The notes beneath the pieces are model-generated. The model did not search any database. It saw only the letters and a program-made list of their open reading frames with translations, and had not been told where the DNA came from. The position numbers were made by a program, and so were the translations under genes. This document shows, in pieces, positions 1 through 32,925 of a stretch of DNA of 64,000 nucleotides. The DNA is from Schistosoma haematobium (taxonomy: Eukaryota > Platyhelminthes > Trematoda > Strigeidida > Schistosomatidae): positions 73,043,864-73,107,863 of the forward strand of contig NC_067196.1 of NCBI RefSeq assembly GCF_000699445.3, read 5' to 3'. Numbering within the stretch: position 1 is the first letter of the stretch; every line of letters begins with the position of its first letter.

Positions 1-503
1 TACTATGTTTAGTAGCGTTCCAGAAATTTCGGGAAGCCCAGGGCCATCTAAAGTACTATAAAAACCCTAGATTTTCTGTACTTAAACGAACCTTTGGAGT
101 AGTGTTTCTTCCATATCTCGCGCCTTTTCTCTCGTGTTCAAGTTGCTTTGTAGATCTAGCCTGAGGGTTACTAGAAGAGCTTAGGAACCAAACCTAGCGT
201 TCAATTAGAAGACTTATCACATAGGATTGAGTTCGCCAGGTACACCTTGCTGACAAGCGTCAAATAGCGCTAAAACTAAGTGCAGGGTTTCGTATCAACT
301 ACCGCTTTAGAATTAACCTTGTATCGATTTATATGGTGAATAAGCGGTTGTGGATGCTTATAACATATTGTAACAGATTTGTAGCAAACGAAATGAAATA
401 CAAATCGAATTAACTAAATAGCTTCTTACTGTTGCAGTCATTGGTGATTTATAGACCAGGTTATCAAAAAAAAGGAAGACAAACTGTGTATAAAATAGTA
501 ATC
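1..503 (-). other. POLG intron 10 (partial), no gene seen
   Basis: This is non-coding on both strands as far as I can see. No known repeat is recognised. The next POLG exon should lie left of the window. Confidence 0.6.
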
Positions 504-509
504 ACTTAC

Positions 510-21569
<21,060 letters not shown>

Positions 21570-22141
21570 AATATGTTAAGTGAAGAATCGGGAGAGATCA
21601 GCTGAAAATGCCTACTTGATCATGAAACATCAAGATGGTCTGAAAATAATGGAACATTTTTTATTAACCTTTATCAGAAGGAAGAATTCAAGAAATACAG
21701 AAATAGAATGTCGAACTAAAAATATCATAAAAACAAAAAAATACTTCGATCAACAATCCTAAATAAATGATGAATAACATAATTTTGCGTTCTGAAATAC
21801 ATTGGTTGTAACCGCCTTCTTATGATGCCATTGAGATGGTGGAGAATATTTGTAGCTCAGGTGGATGATTTTGATGGAGTTTTGTTCTCTGACCTGGATG
21901 GTTCGGTCGTGGAGCCTTTGTCCCTATGTTTGTGCACAATTTTCCAACCAATCAAGAAAATTATGCACAAACATAGGAACAAAAGTCAAACCAATGAAAA
22001 ACAAAACCAAAACAAAGAAGTAAACACTGACAAATTTAAAGTCAACAAGAACCAATCAACATCGAGGTGTACAGGACAAGCTGTGAAACACATATGGAGA
22101 AATTCGAACCCATCACTTCTATATGACGTTTGTGCTGATGT
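21570..22141. other. POLG 5' flank with unassigned repeat-like DNA
   Basis: No clear TATA or initiator could be singled out. From about 21810 the sequence looks repeat-derived and includes a long hairpin (21923-21977). Confidence 0.35.
21923..21977. repeat. Inverted repeat, 21-bp arms with one mismatch
   Basis: Left arm 21923-21943 (CCTATGTTTGTGCACAATTT, then T) pairs with 21957-21977. The loop is 13 nt. The single mismatch would be a G-U pair in RNA. Confidence 0.85.
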
Positions 22142-23093
22142 CGTTGTTTCAGGATTGGGTTGCATCGACACTCGAACTAATGGTAGGGAGTGAAGTAGTT
22201 GAGTGTGTCGACTGCTTCACTTATCTTGGGAGTCTCATCAGCCCTTGTGGTCTGGTGTGTGACGAAATCTCAGCACGGATACAGAAGGCTCGACTAGCTT
22301 TTGCCAACTTGCGTCATTTATGGCGTGGGCGAGATATCCGTCTATCAACCAAAGGACGGGTTTACGGCACAGTAGAGTTCCTTCTGTCCCACTTTATGGC
22401 AGTGAAACATGGCCGGTAAGAGTAGAGGATATTTGTAGGTTACTAGTATTCGATCATAGGTGTCTTCGAAGCACTGCTCGTATATCCTGGGATCACCGAG
22501 TAAGTAATGTTGTTGTTGGGAAATGGGTACTAGGTAAGAATGGCAAATCAATTGATGAAGTAGTGAAACTTCATCATTTGAGATGGCTGGGACACGTGTT
22601 ACGTATGCCCAACCACAGACTGCCCCGACGTGCGGTGTTTCATGGTGTAGGAGTAGGTTAGAAGAAAGCTAGGAGCGGCCAGACCGAAACATGGCACAAA
22701 TCCGTGAAGTCACTAACAAGTGGACTGTTGGCAGGTGTAGACTATCTGGTTGGGATCCGCGAGATGATGGCAACCGATGGTTAGAGACCTTGAGTGCAAT
22801 GGCTCAAAATCGTTTGCAATGGAGCAGGTGCATCCACTCTTTGTGTTCTCCCAAATCCTAATCTTCTGAATTCTTTATGTCCCTTTTTTTCTCTTTCCAA
22901 ATTCATTTCACTGGATTATACTCTTTGAACAACACCTTCAAACCTCTTTTCGATTACTGCTTATACTTTTACTACCTCTACCACTATGGGATTTGGATCG
23001 GTAACTGCATCTCTGTGCTAATGTGGTATGGCAACTCGAACTGATGTAAGTACGTACGAAGTTCTACGTTATTACAGACAAACTGACTGACTG
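22142..23093 (+). mobile_element. RTE, 5'-truncated, RT C-terminal half with tail
   Basis: It starts at FQDWVAST (colinear with 2300 in the first copy). It continues with CVDCFTYLGSLISPCGL, ISARIQKARLAFANLRHLW and RWLGHVLRMPNHRLPRRA, and frameshifts near 22375 and 22660. The 3' UTR and TGACTGACTG tail are intact. It is very similar to the copy at 811-3262, so both are fairly young. Confidence 0.85.
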
Positions 23094-23095
23094 GT

Positions 23096-23245
23096 GATCC
23101 CAGCAGATGCGAGTAGTACTTCTAAGGCATCCGTGGTCAAATACTAGTAGCTTACGAGTATCTCCTACTCCTAATGGCTACGTTTCGCAGCGTAAAGTAG
23201 AACAGAACGAACTGTTGCACAGTATACTTGTCCCTTAATTGATAG
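23096..23245 (-). mobile_element. RTE internal fragment
   Basis: About 140 bp align closely with 25345-25505 (minus), a stretch inside the RT C-terminal half. It directly abuts the 3' tail of the preceding plus-strand copy. Confidence 0.65.
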
Positions 23246-23429
23246 ACATGTAGTAAGCCCATTCAACTACTGTATTATTTATGTGCTTACTGTAATTTAC
23301 ACACTTAATCCACCATGAAATTTTCTGTGTGAGTCTGATTGAGCACATGTCTGTACAGCAATCTTTAATCTATTCTCCCATTGGTTGTAATACACAATCA
23401 ATCAAAAGTTAGTATTTGCAAGAAACAGG

Positions 23430-24645
23430 AGGTTATCTGGGCATGGCTGCAACAGACGGTCGCCATTATCTGTTCTTTGAGTCACGACACCATAAGATCC
23501 ACCCAGGTGTCTTTCCCTTAGTTTACCTACTTGAGCATTAAAGTCACCAGGTTGGAAAGCTTTCTGTAAAACTCATCTTTTACATCATCTGAGCTGCAGT
23601 CAGTGGGAGAATAGGCAGAGACGACGACGAGCGTCCCTATCTTTCCGAGCCCTTACTGTTTCGTTTAGTCGGACAGCGCACAAGCGACTGTCTACTGGGA
23701 TCCAATCTAAGAGAGCTAGTTCTGCCCTAGGACTCAATGCTATACCTACGCCGGCGAGTCCACGAGAAGCAGCATCTGGGCTTCCAGATACACAAAGTGT
23801 GAATCGAGTTGGTTCTTTGGTTTGAAATGGCGAGGTCAAATGAATGGAGCTAATCAGATCCTGTATGCACGTTTTGGAGGCGCAGCAAACATCGATGGCG
23901 CGAGATTCTAAAGTTCTAGATAAGGAAGCCTGCTGTCCTGTTTGGCACAGTGTTTGGACGTTAAAAGCTCCTACATGTAGTTTAGAGCGTGGTTTCAGGA
24001 GACCAGGAATAACGTACCGAGTACTCGAATCGCGTACCCTAGCGGTGCGAGGTGGTAAAGAGACGTGAGGAGGGTTAGTCTTGGGGATAAGAGAGTTATT
24101 AGATGTAGGAGGGATTTTAATGTGATCAACTTGGTCTCGTGTGCTGTTACGGTTATGAGGGCTGGTGTCACTCCCCGGCTGCCCACACCGTGGAAGGCTA
24201 TTTCTTGAGGAACCCGAAAAAAAGTTCGATTAATGTTGGTCTTAGCGACCTGGGAGCGTAACCGTAGAGCTCAAGGGACAACTGTTTGAGGCCGGTCGCG
24301 CACGGCCTTTTTGTGGGAGGTTTTTAACGTGTTAGCTCCGTTCTTCAAAGGGGACGGAAGTCCGTGAAATAAGGTGAGGTGTGACATTTTTAGGGTTGAC
24401 CTTTTCTAACCCCTTCCTTCCTTGTGAGAAGGCAGCATCGCTGCAGATGCTGGTTGCCCGAGGGAAAAACCTTACTGCTGTCACACCCCTCTACAGTCAG
24501 CAGTATGACTTCGTCCTCAAACCTTGAGTTGTTGCTTTTAGTCTTACCGTTCTCCAACCGACCAGCCTAGCATTTTAGGACCTAATGGAACCTACGTTCC
24601 AGCCAATATAGCTCGGTTGGGTCATCACGATAGGCAAGCTCGACC
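23430..24645 (-). mobile_element. RTE 5' part: 5' UTR and endonuclease
   Basis: 24645-24370 is the 5' UTR block shared with 14650-14940. 23839-23600 encodes part of an APE endonuclease: SPDAASRGLAGVGIALSPRA, ALLDWIPVDSRLCAVRLNE. Lower down, traces of AYSPTDCSSDDVKDEFY (23640-23575) follow. The element stops in the endonuclease at about 23430, before the RT. Confidence 0.75.
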
Positions 24646-24794
24646 ACCACGTCAAGGCGGTAGGTACAGTCGGGGACGTCGGTATTTCTAGGAAGAGAAA
24701 AAATCTCATTGGATTATGTCCCTATTTCCTCCTCATAGACTATTTGCATTGTATTTAACTATGGTAAAGACAAAATCTTGGACACTATTTAAGA

Positions 24795-25964
24795 TAAGTC
24801 ACTCAGATACAACGTAGGACCAAACACATATGTGAATCGGTCCAAGTTGCCATACATCATTAGCACTACAAGATGAACACCGGATTCATAGGATATATAA
24901 AAGAATGATTGCATATAAGGATATGGTACAGGAAGAAAGAATTAGTTGATAGAAAGAAAGATATGAAGCGATTTTAATCTTTTAGTTTGAGGGAAGACGG
25001 ATAGTGTATACACCTACGCCATTTTGGTCGATTCTGAGCCATGTCACCAAGAGTCTCCAACCATTGGTTACGACGGTCACGCGGACCCCAACCATGTAGT
25101 CTGCATCTAACAACATGACTCAGACTAGAAGTTAGTGACTTCAAGCACCGATGCCACGTTTTGGTTTGGTCGCCACTAACTTTCTTCCAACCATCCCGAA
25201 CACTAGTCAGCATTGCGCGTCGTGGTAATCTGCGTTCAGGCATACGCAACACGTGGCTCAACCACCTCAGTCGATGAAGATTCACAACTTCATCAACTGA
25301 TTAACCATCATTCCCTAATACCCTGCGTTTAACCTCACTATTACTTACGCGGTTATCCCAGCAGATGCGAGCAATATTTCTAAGGCATCCGTAGTCAAAT
25401 ACTTGTAGCTGACGAGCATCTTCTACTCTTAATGGCTACGTTTCGCAGCCGTAAAGTAAAACAGAACGAACTGTTCTACAGTATACTCGTCGTTTTATTG
25501 ATAGACAAGTATCTCGCCTTCGCCATAGGTAACGTAAGTTGGCAAAAGCCAAGCGAGCTTTTCGAATCCGTGCTGAGATTTCGTCAGACACCAACCCATT
25601 AGGGCTGATCAGACTTCCAAGATAAGTGAAGTTGCCAACACGTTCGACTACTTCACTCCCTATCCTCAGTTTAGGTGTTGACGCAGGCCAGTCCTGAAGC
25701 AACAACTTGCATTTAAAGGGAAAGAAGTGCATCCCAAACGTTCTGGCATTGTTGCTTAGTACTACCAAAAGACTGCATTTTATCAGCGTCTTCCCCAAAC
25801 AGGACTATGTCATCTGCGTATTCTAAGTCGATAAGTGGACCTCCCGGAAAGAGAACAACACCCGAGAATTCAGTCGACGAGAACGTTATTTCCGTCAGTA
25901 GGTCTACAATTAAGTCAAACAAAAATGGAGAAAGTGGACAGCCTTGACGGATAAATACTCTCAT
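24795..25964 (-). mobile_element. RTE, 5'-truncated RT with 3' tail
   Basis: 25964-25713 holds RQGCPLSPFLFDLIVDLL and the intact catalytic LEYADDIVLFGEDADKM. 25798-25436 continues with SARIRKARLAFANLRYLWRR. 25285-24974 gives LHRLRWLSHVLRMPERRLPR to the C-terminus LETLGDMAQNRPKWRRC. Frameshifts separate these parts. A diverged tail block ends near 24795. Confidence 0.83.
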
Positions 25965-26350
25965 GTTACACTCTCGAGGTGCAATTCAGTCTGAATGATG
26001 AACTGAATCGGTGGATCGACGGGGTTTATATGGGATCACCTCTGAGCATAATTACAGCAAATCGTTTCACGGCCAATCTAAAATATCCTGTTCTTCGAAC
26101 ACATTCGTATACTCCATTTATACAAGAGGTATATAAATGATACCTATACTGTGACGAAAAATGCTAACCAAATGATATTTTACATGAATCTAACAGTTAT
26201 CATAAATCAACTACGTTTACAATAAAATCAAGAGTAAACTTAGAATTTCAATTCTCTGATGTCTTGCCAAAACAAAGATTGAACGGCTCTTTAAAAGGAC
26301 AGGCGACAGTGGGCCAAACTTCGAAAAAGTCAGAACACTAAGGGTGGAGG
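25965..26350. other. Unassigned spacer
   Basis: No recognised gene. An open frame on the minus strand (26217-26447) runs opposite a degraded LINE and is not called. Confidence 0.3.
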
Positions 26351-27330
26351 GAACTCCAAATCGTAAACACAGATGAGTAATCCTTATCATCAGAGACGAC
26401 ATACCCCTCACAATTGCCAAGGCGATAGCTAATGAACCAGTTCCCACTTAAAATAGAAATGATAAAAATCGTTAGTTAGGTTTATTGCAGCCAAAACTGA
26501 GAAGCAAAGGATACGTTGTTAAAAGAACCTCTTGAATGGTCTTCTAGTGGTATATATTTATTCTTAAGAGACTTTAATACACCCAACGTAAACTTAAAAA
26601 TCCAGTCGATACCACTACAATATCCACCCTGTTACAACAAGTGAAGGAAGGGATGAGGTACGACAAAATCACCGTTGATTGACCACATATTGATCATTCA
26701 TGGATAGGAGTAAATTAACACAATCAGACCAAAGATTTTCCAGGCTATTATAGACATTTGTAATTTTTATCCTTAAACTGTAGTGTTTAGACATATTTGT
26801 AGCCCGAAACATACAACCAGGCGACTAGTAAGACTGTCCTGATTCCAAGACCAGAACCCGGCACAAGCCTGAAAATTACCTTGCCGTAAGTGCAAATAAA
26901 GTGGTCACTGGGATTTTTGAGACTATTCGTGGATAATTACTCAGATGTTTGTAGAAAAACTCAATTCTCTATGAGAAGCAACACATTTTATCCATAACCA
27001 AATGGACTATTAGTAGCATAGGAAAGTTGACATGTCATGGCACCATAAGCCAATTACAAACAAGGGCTCCACTGGTATCACTAAGGTCCGCAAAAACGTT
27101 TTAAGTACTAGATGGTTGCCTGACCAGAGATATCGGCGTAAGTGACAGTTTATTACTACAGATAAACGAGCCTTTATTTTGACGCAAGTAGAAAGTGTTG
27201 AAACATAAAACTCCCAGGCTGAAGTGATAAACCAGATTCCGCAGCATAGTCTCGGGTTTATTTTTCCTTCTAGTGTATGTAAATGACATTGATTTTGTCC
27301 TCATCACCCTTAAAAGAACTTGGTGGTATC
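26350..27330 (+). mobile_element. Decayed CR1/Jockey-like LINE
   Basis: Scattered motifs remain: LFLRDFNTPNVNL (endonuclease GDFN block, about 26558), then RT patches down to LLVYVNDIDFVL (27270), which matches LGPLLFLVYVNDI of related copies. Many stops and frameshifts; a fossil. Confidence 0.55.
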
Positions 27331-28659
27331 AATGAAAAGACACGAAATGAACGGGTTGCTAGAGGGCGCTAGGACGAACAGAATAAGTTGGTAAAACTGT
27401 CCTAAAATCGAAAAACATTGACTAGTGCCTGTTTAAAAATTTTTATCTATGCTAAACACGATACAAATTTTTACATCCCAAGCGGTCATGAGCTGCATTC
27501 CTACAGATTGGTTTAGGGATAAAGTCAAGACTTGAAAAACAACGTATATTCTAGAATAGCGGATTTCCGTGGTTTGTGGACTCAGAAAACTGTGTGAAAC
27601 ATTCAGAAACCTGTACATTAAGGCTTTTTTAATTCAGCCAGCATTCAACTTATATACGAGAAGCAAGCATTTCACCAGCTGTTTTATCAGGCACACTCAT
27701 AAGAAGGCTGGTCCAAATGAGATAACCCGACCGCTTGTACTTCGATGAAGAGAAGCTTAGAGATGATTTCTTCATTGGGAATTAACTTCGGAATGGAGAC
27801 TCGATCAGTGTTCTGTGTAATTATACTACAACCTTTAAATTGACAATAGAAAATACAAATGTAAACAAAGAATAGCTAACTGGACCCCAATACTTACAGA
27901 CCACGGTAGCTTAAAAATTGATCGATTTTTTTCGGCCAATACTACTCGACACGCAAGATGATGTACATAAAATAAGAATCCACACTGAATTTACAAGTTG
28001 AAAAACGGGTCGAGTAAATCCAAGAAACAACTGTTTACTGTGAAGAACATATATGTCTGTGTATACCATACTTTTGGGTTATGAACTAGGAACTAAACTC
28101 ACTGAATATCTTGAATATTTCTGAACTGCCAATTGAACGGTAAAATGCACGACAAATAGTGAACGCTTCAGGGGTATCGTTCACTGTGGGAGGTTGCGAG
28201 CACTTGAAGGTCAAACCGTCGCAAGATGATTGGTGCATCACACCGACAATCCGTGAAAATTTTCAGAAGCGGTCAAATCAAGGGCAAGGTTTAAACGTTA
28301 GGTCCCTTTGAAATGCACCCGCTCTTTCGTTTCAACGACCTTGAACGTCTTGACTAGAGGCGGTCATTCCGTATTTCAATTGCCGTGGGCTGGTTGGATT
28401 GCATGAGTATCAAGTTTTTTCATATATAAGTCATCTTATGCTACATAAAAAAGCACGAAATAAATACCAAAACCATTAATTTAGCGTTCTCTGTTTTTTA
28501 GTGTACACTTTGGCTCTGTTGTTGCTTTGTAATTTGATCTGTGATCCCAACAACTGTAGTAAAGCTCAACGAAATGTCAAGTCACAGGTAAATCCTAAGT
28601 AATTGTAGTATTTCCTCGGGTTATTATTGTTGCAAGGAATAACCTTTTAATAATTAGTC
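27331..28659. other. Region upstream of the SWIM/MULE gene, unassigned
   Basis: No coding feature is recognised on either strand. A GC-richer block at 28140-28400 could be the terminal region of the DNA transposon whose coding part follows, but no terminal inverted repeat was identified. Confidence 0.3.
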
Positions 28660-30090
28660 ATGTCTGTTTTTAGTGCTTCATGCTCAAGTGACATTTCAGT
28701 CGACCTAACCGATGCCTTTCGAAGTATGATACTGAACAAGCGTTTCGTGTTGTGGGATGATTTTGAAAGCGCCTTAAAAGAGTTCCAAAAAGTATGGAAT
28801 TATAATTTTATCGCTTCTCAGACTACTTATACTCGTTACATCCACACAGAAAGCAGATTGCCGAAGGATGTCAGGTTCAAATACCTGTTTGTATCGTTTA
28901 ATTGTACGTTTGGTCATAAACGGAAATCGGAAGGTTTGAAAGTGAGGCAAAAATCGTAAAATCTATAACTAGTATCTTATGTTTAAGGTCTAAATTCCGT
29001 AATTGTCAATCTAAATTCCGTGTAAGACTAGAGGAGCAAGGATATGTCATCAAATCCTACAACATGCTCCACAATCATCTATGTATTAGTTCATGGATGG
29101 TATGTGATCCATGGACAAGGAGATTATCGTCAGAAGAAAAAGAGAACTTGAAGCCCGTAATACTTCACTGTGAGTCAGCAGATGAAGTTATCGAAAATAT
29201 TAAGGAGAGAACTGGTAAGCAAGTAACTGCTGCCGATGTCAAAGGTATGAAAGCTACACTCTCCACTGGTAAGTGTATATAAATATATTTCAGGTTATTT
29301 TACTCGGAACCAGGTAATGGATATGCTTAGACAAAGGCGAAGTGAAGGAACATTTAGAAAATGGATATGCCACTAGAATTGTTTCAATAGTTATAACCAA
29401 ATACAACTGTACAGGAAATATCCAGAAGTTGTGTGCATTGATTCTACGTATAATACTAATAATAGAAAGTGAATATGTTAATCGTTGTATTTTACTATGT
29501 AGATATTCCTTATTCCATTTAGTGGTAACGGATAATTGCGGTCGATCTTGCGGAAGCTCTTATAAATATAATGCTCCACAGCGTCTTATACCCCTGCTAA
29601 ACATTTTGACCCCATTCGCAAGATCTAAATTGTTATACGAACTTAAACAAATGCGTTTCGTCTACGTGGAATATGAAAGCGGCGACTGGTTGTTTATGGT
29701 TGACCGCGGACAACATTATGAAGTGGATATAAGCATTTGTCAATGCAATTGTAGCACGTTTATGATGTGTCGATATCCCTGCCGCCACATGCTACTTGCC
29801 TACGTTAAAAGACGAAATCTTACAGGTAAGCTATATCAATTATGAAATACTAACTGCATAGCTCATCAACTTCTTAGGTATTGTAGCAGATGGAAGTTAC
29901 ATAATACCCAGAACTTCCAAAATTATACATTAACTGCATTACCACGACGGAGTGAAGTGTATATAAGTACTCAATGAAGCCAAAGAATCCATAAGCATCG
30001 CATCATTGAGAAGTATGGTGAACGTTTCGCAACGGAAGTTGAGAAGAAAGTGGACAATTATTACTTAAGAATTCTTAATACCACCTTGTA
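28660..30090 (+). pseudogene. MULE/FAR1-type transposase-like gene with SWIM zinc finger, core deleted
   Basis: Exon 1 (28660-28955) begins MSVFSASCSSDISVDLTDAF and contains RFKYLFVSFNCTFG, a FAR1-like DNA-binding start. A 32-bp intron (28956-28987, GTAAAA...TTTAAG) joins it in phase to exon 2 (KFRNCQSKFRVRLEEQGYVI, MLHNHLC...WTRRLS). Another tiny intron seems to follow at about 29268-29292. Then come YRKYPEVVCIDSTYNTN (the first part of a MULE DDE core) and, after a jump, VTDNCGRS...CQCNCSTFMMCRYPCRHML, a SWIM finger (CxC...CxH). The central DDE domain is largely absent and frames break near 29370, 29450 and 29880. It could be a domesticated-family member that has died, or a non-autonomous copy. 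Confidence 0.7.
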
Positions 30091-30125
30091 AACTTGATTT
30101 TCTGCTTTAGCAGTAATGATTATTC

Positions 30126-30131
30126 AATAAA
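30126..30131 (+). terminator. Poly(A) signal AATAAA after the SWIM/MULE gene
   Basis: AATAAA lies 36 bp after the last stop of the transposase-like gene, in an AT-rich context. Confidence 0.55.
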
Positions 30132-30508
30132 CTTTCATAATTTTAATTTTCATCTTATTCCTACTTTCATGGGAATGAATAGCAATGATGTTCATGTGTA
30201 ACTGTTTGTAATAATTAAGAATGATTAAGAAACCCTACATCCACGTACAGTCTTGCAGATTAGGCACCCACATATCATATTCACCTTCGTCGGATTACGT
30301 TTATCATTAAAATCGTATCAGTAGCTAAGTAGATTTTAATTTCATGTGATTAGTTCCGCTTATGAATTAAAATGAAACCAGGAGAAATGTTGATTAACAG
30401 TGGTATGCATTCATTATAACTAAATATGCATTAGGATTTAACAGTAATGTGGGAAACAGCTGACATACCTGACTATGAATAATTGAAATGAAGTAGGTTA
30501 TCATTAAT

Positions 30509-30511
<3 letters not shown>
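30132..30511. other. Unassigned AT-rich spacer
   Basis: Nothing recognised. Confidence 0.4.

Positions 30512-30548
<37 letters not shown>
30512..30548. repeat. (TA)n microsatellite
   Basis: TA dinucleotide run. Confidence 0.95.
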
Positions 30549-30551
<3 letters not shown>

Positions 30552-30934
30552 GTTTAAGGTCAAAGGTCATTTTTTTACAGTCAATAACACATTAAGAATG
30601 GGTGGTGTAATAGTGAACTGGAGTTCACAGACAGATAAGTGGTGTGAAAATCTTATAGCTTGTAAATGATCCGTGGATTTAAGAACTGAAAACTTGGGTT
30701 ACGTAATAATTGATTACAATTTGCAGAGGTCACATAATTACAGAGGATTAAGTGACGGGGTGCTGGAATAAATCGGTAACTAAATTTTAAAAGTGAAATG
30801 AATTATTACATAATCCATCTTATTACTTGTTCATTCCATGGATTATAAGGAGTTCATAATATTATCTATATTTGTTCTAGCGTCATATCGACTATTAATA
30901 AATACGGACACGGTTTATAAAGTAATACACTGAG

Positions 30935-31016
30935 TGTTCATCTTGTTGTGCTGATGCGGTATGGCAACCTGGACCGATGCACATATGTGCCTACGTTGTA
31001 GCTGACTGATTGACAC
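30935..31016 (+). mobile_element. Solitary RTE 3' tail, about 80 bp
   Basis: It contains GCTGATGCGGTATGGCAACC, ACCGATGCACATATGTGCC and TACGTTGTAGCTGACTGATT, colinear with the terminal 80 bp of the RTE copies. No coding part is attached: an extreme 5' truncation or a relic. Confidence 0.7.
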
Positions 31017-31570
31017 TGAGTGTAGTTGCTATATTTATATTTCACTAATTCATTAGTTGAATAAAAATGTTACTAGGCAATACGGAACACAGTTAACGTG
31101 AACTTGTAAACCGGTTTTTAACATGGTCTCCCATAATCACAAATTCTATAAGTTGTAGACCGGCGTAAACATCATCACAAAGCTTTGACGACTTTATTGG
31201 ATTCATACAATTCTGAAAAACAAACAGATCAGTCGTGAAATAAAGAATTAGACCTAGTTATTAATATCACATTCAATAAGTCAATCAAATAGCAGGTTAC
31301 AGAATGTACCTATAAGTCTCTTATTTGCAGACAGTGCTAATCATTAGAGATTTCTATTTCCTTTAATAAAAATTAATAGGTAATCTTTACAACACACAAA
31401 TCAGTGTTATTTAAAAATTGCTGAAATCAGTTTCGTCACAACATAGAAGCGTGGTCTGACTTATGAAGAAAATGTAATTAATTAATGTGGCATAAAGGAG
31501 ATATGAATACAAGGAACTTGTGATTGTGCTTCCATTGCTCATTCACTTTTCGTCACGTTGTCTGTATGAA
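31017..31570. other. Unassigned AT-rich spacer
   Basis: Nothing recognised. Confidence 0.4.
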
Positions 31571-31822
31571 TTACTTCGGACGAGTCAGTCTGTAATGCAG
31601 TAGGAATTCATGAATTAACTCATTAATAGTTGTTGTTTGATTCAAGTCTGTGTCGTAACAAGCACTGGGAACTTCATGTAAACAGCGCTCTTCAGTTTCT
31701 AACCCTTGTAGTATTTCGTCTATACATCTGGTATTAGCAAGAGAAATTGGTAAGTACCATTTAGATATTACTCGACAATATGCATCATAACTTTGTTCAC
31801 ATTTTCGTCTGCGATTGTGCAT
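31571..31822 (-). CDS. Hypothetical 83-aa ORF, possible exon of an unknown gene
   Basis: It reads MHNRRRKCEQSYDAYCRVIS... with four cysteines and a plausible soluble composition, ending TINELIHEFLLHYRLTRPK. It is not similar to any transposon protein in this window and I do not recognise it. Whether it is a single-exon gene, an exon of a longer gene or chance is undecided. Confidence 0.3.
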   Translation of the reverse strand: MHNRRRKCEQSYDAYCRVISKWYLPISLANTRCIDEILQGLETEERCLHEVPSACYDTDLNQTTTINELIHEFLLHYRLTRPK

Positions 31823-32606
31823 TTCGTTTACAGAAAATTATTCGTCAACCCTATAACAGACACATCATAAATCGGTATTAAGTACGACATGGTTTTGTCA
31901 CCATGCTCAGAAGAGACACCTATCGTTTTACTTGTGAAGATTTTGTGCCTACTTAATGTGGTGTTATACACTGTTCATGTATACGTTCAGAAAGCCGGTA
32001 AAAAAGACTATCAACGTCAATTGTTACTCACATAATTTTTTACTGATACGTTACACAATAATATGTCACTTCAGTACAAAACAATGCCACCTATAGTCCA
32101 AATAACCTTTTATGGCTAAATACAAACAATTTATATAATATTCATAGTTAGTTTAACGCTTACTTCTTTCTGATTACATTTTATAAACGACTACGAACAT
32201 CTATGTTTGCCGTCACCATAATCAAGGAGGTGAACCATATATCATGCTTTTTACGGCTTATTTTCATGAAAACTCAATCCGTAATCTATTTTTGACTAGA
32301 AAAATGGTGATTTGACTTGTTTGACTTTGTATTGTTAAGAATAACCATATTACGACAACTACATATTTACTTAGGTGGTGAGCACGAAATACGTCAAACT
32401 GCTTATAAATTGAAATAAAAACTATCTTCCAATCACAAAGATTACGAGAAGTCACGTATGATGGAAAAAAGGCTGTTAATAGCTGATAAATAACGACACA
32501 TAAAATCCACGACAATATGTTACATGTGCGCGAAAACCCGTAAACTAACACGCATAGTGTGCCCAAATCAAGACATTTTTAGATTTGAATTAAGTTCAGC
32601 CACACC
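31823..32606. other. Spacer between two hypothetical ORFs
   Basis: AT-rich. A 100-aa hydrophobic open frame on the minus strand (32264-32566) has no recognisable features and is not called. Confidence 0.3.
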
Positions 32607-32792
32607 ATGTCTGATAGCGTTCATTCTTCAAGTAACGAAGACGGTGCCATCGTGATGATGCACGCTCTATTTAAAAGGACAGTGGTATTGTTTCTCGTTG
32701 AGTTAATTAACTATTTTGATCACAAATTACACATCAAAACTACTGTTTACACATTAATTGCATCTACCCCAGTTAAAGTGATATTGTATTGA
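32607..32792 (+). CDS. Hypothetical 61-aa ORF, possible first exon
   Basis: It starts MSDSVHSSSNEDGAIVMMHA, a natural-looking soluble N-terminus, then becomes hydrophobic and random-looking. A donor-like GTGCCA within codon 13 or GTATTG farther on could end a first exon, but no downstream exon was found before the LINE at 32926. Weak call. Confidence 0.2.
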   Translation: MSDSVHSSSNEDGAIVMMHALFKRTVVLFLVELINYFDHKLHIKTTVYTLIASTPVKVILY

Positions 32793-32925
32793 GTGTTTCG
32801 ATTTTGCTTTTGTGTATTTATTGCATCGAAGCATACTTGGTCGACTTTCGCTTGATTTATTTAGTTAAGGTTTGAGAATTCTTTTACATATCCTGTTTTT
32901 GTCACCGTTCTAGTTGATTTTCAAG

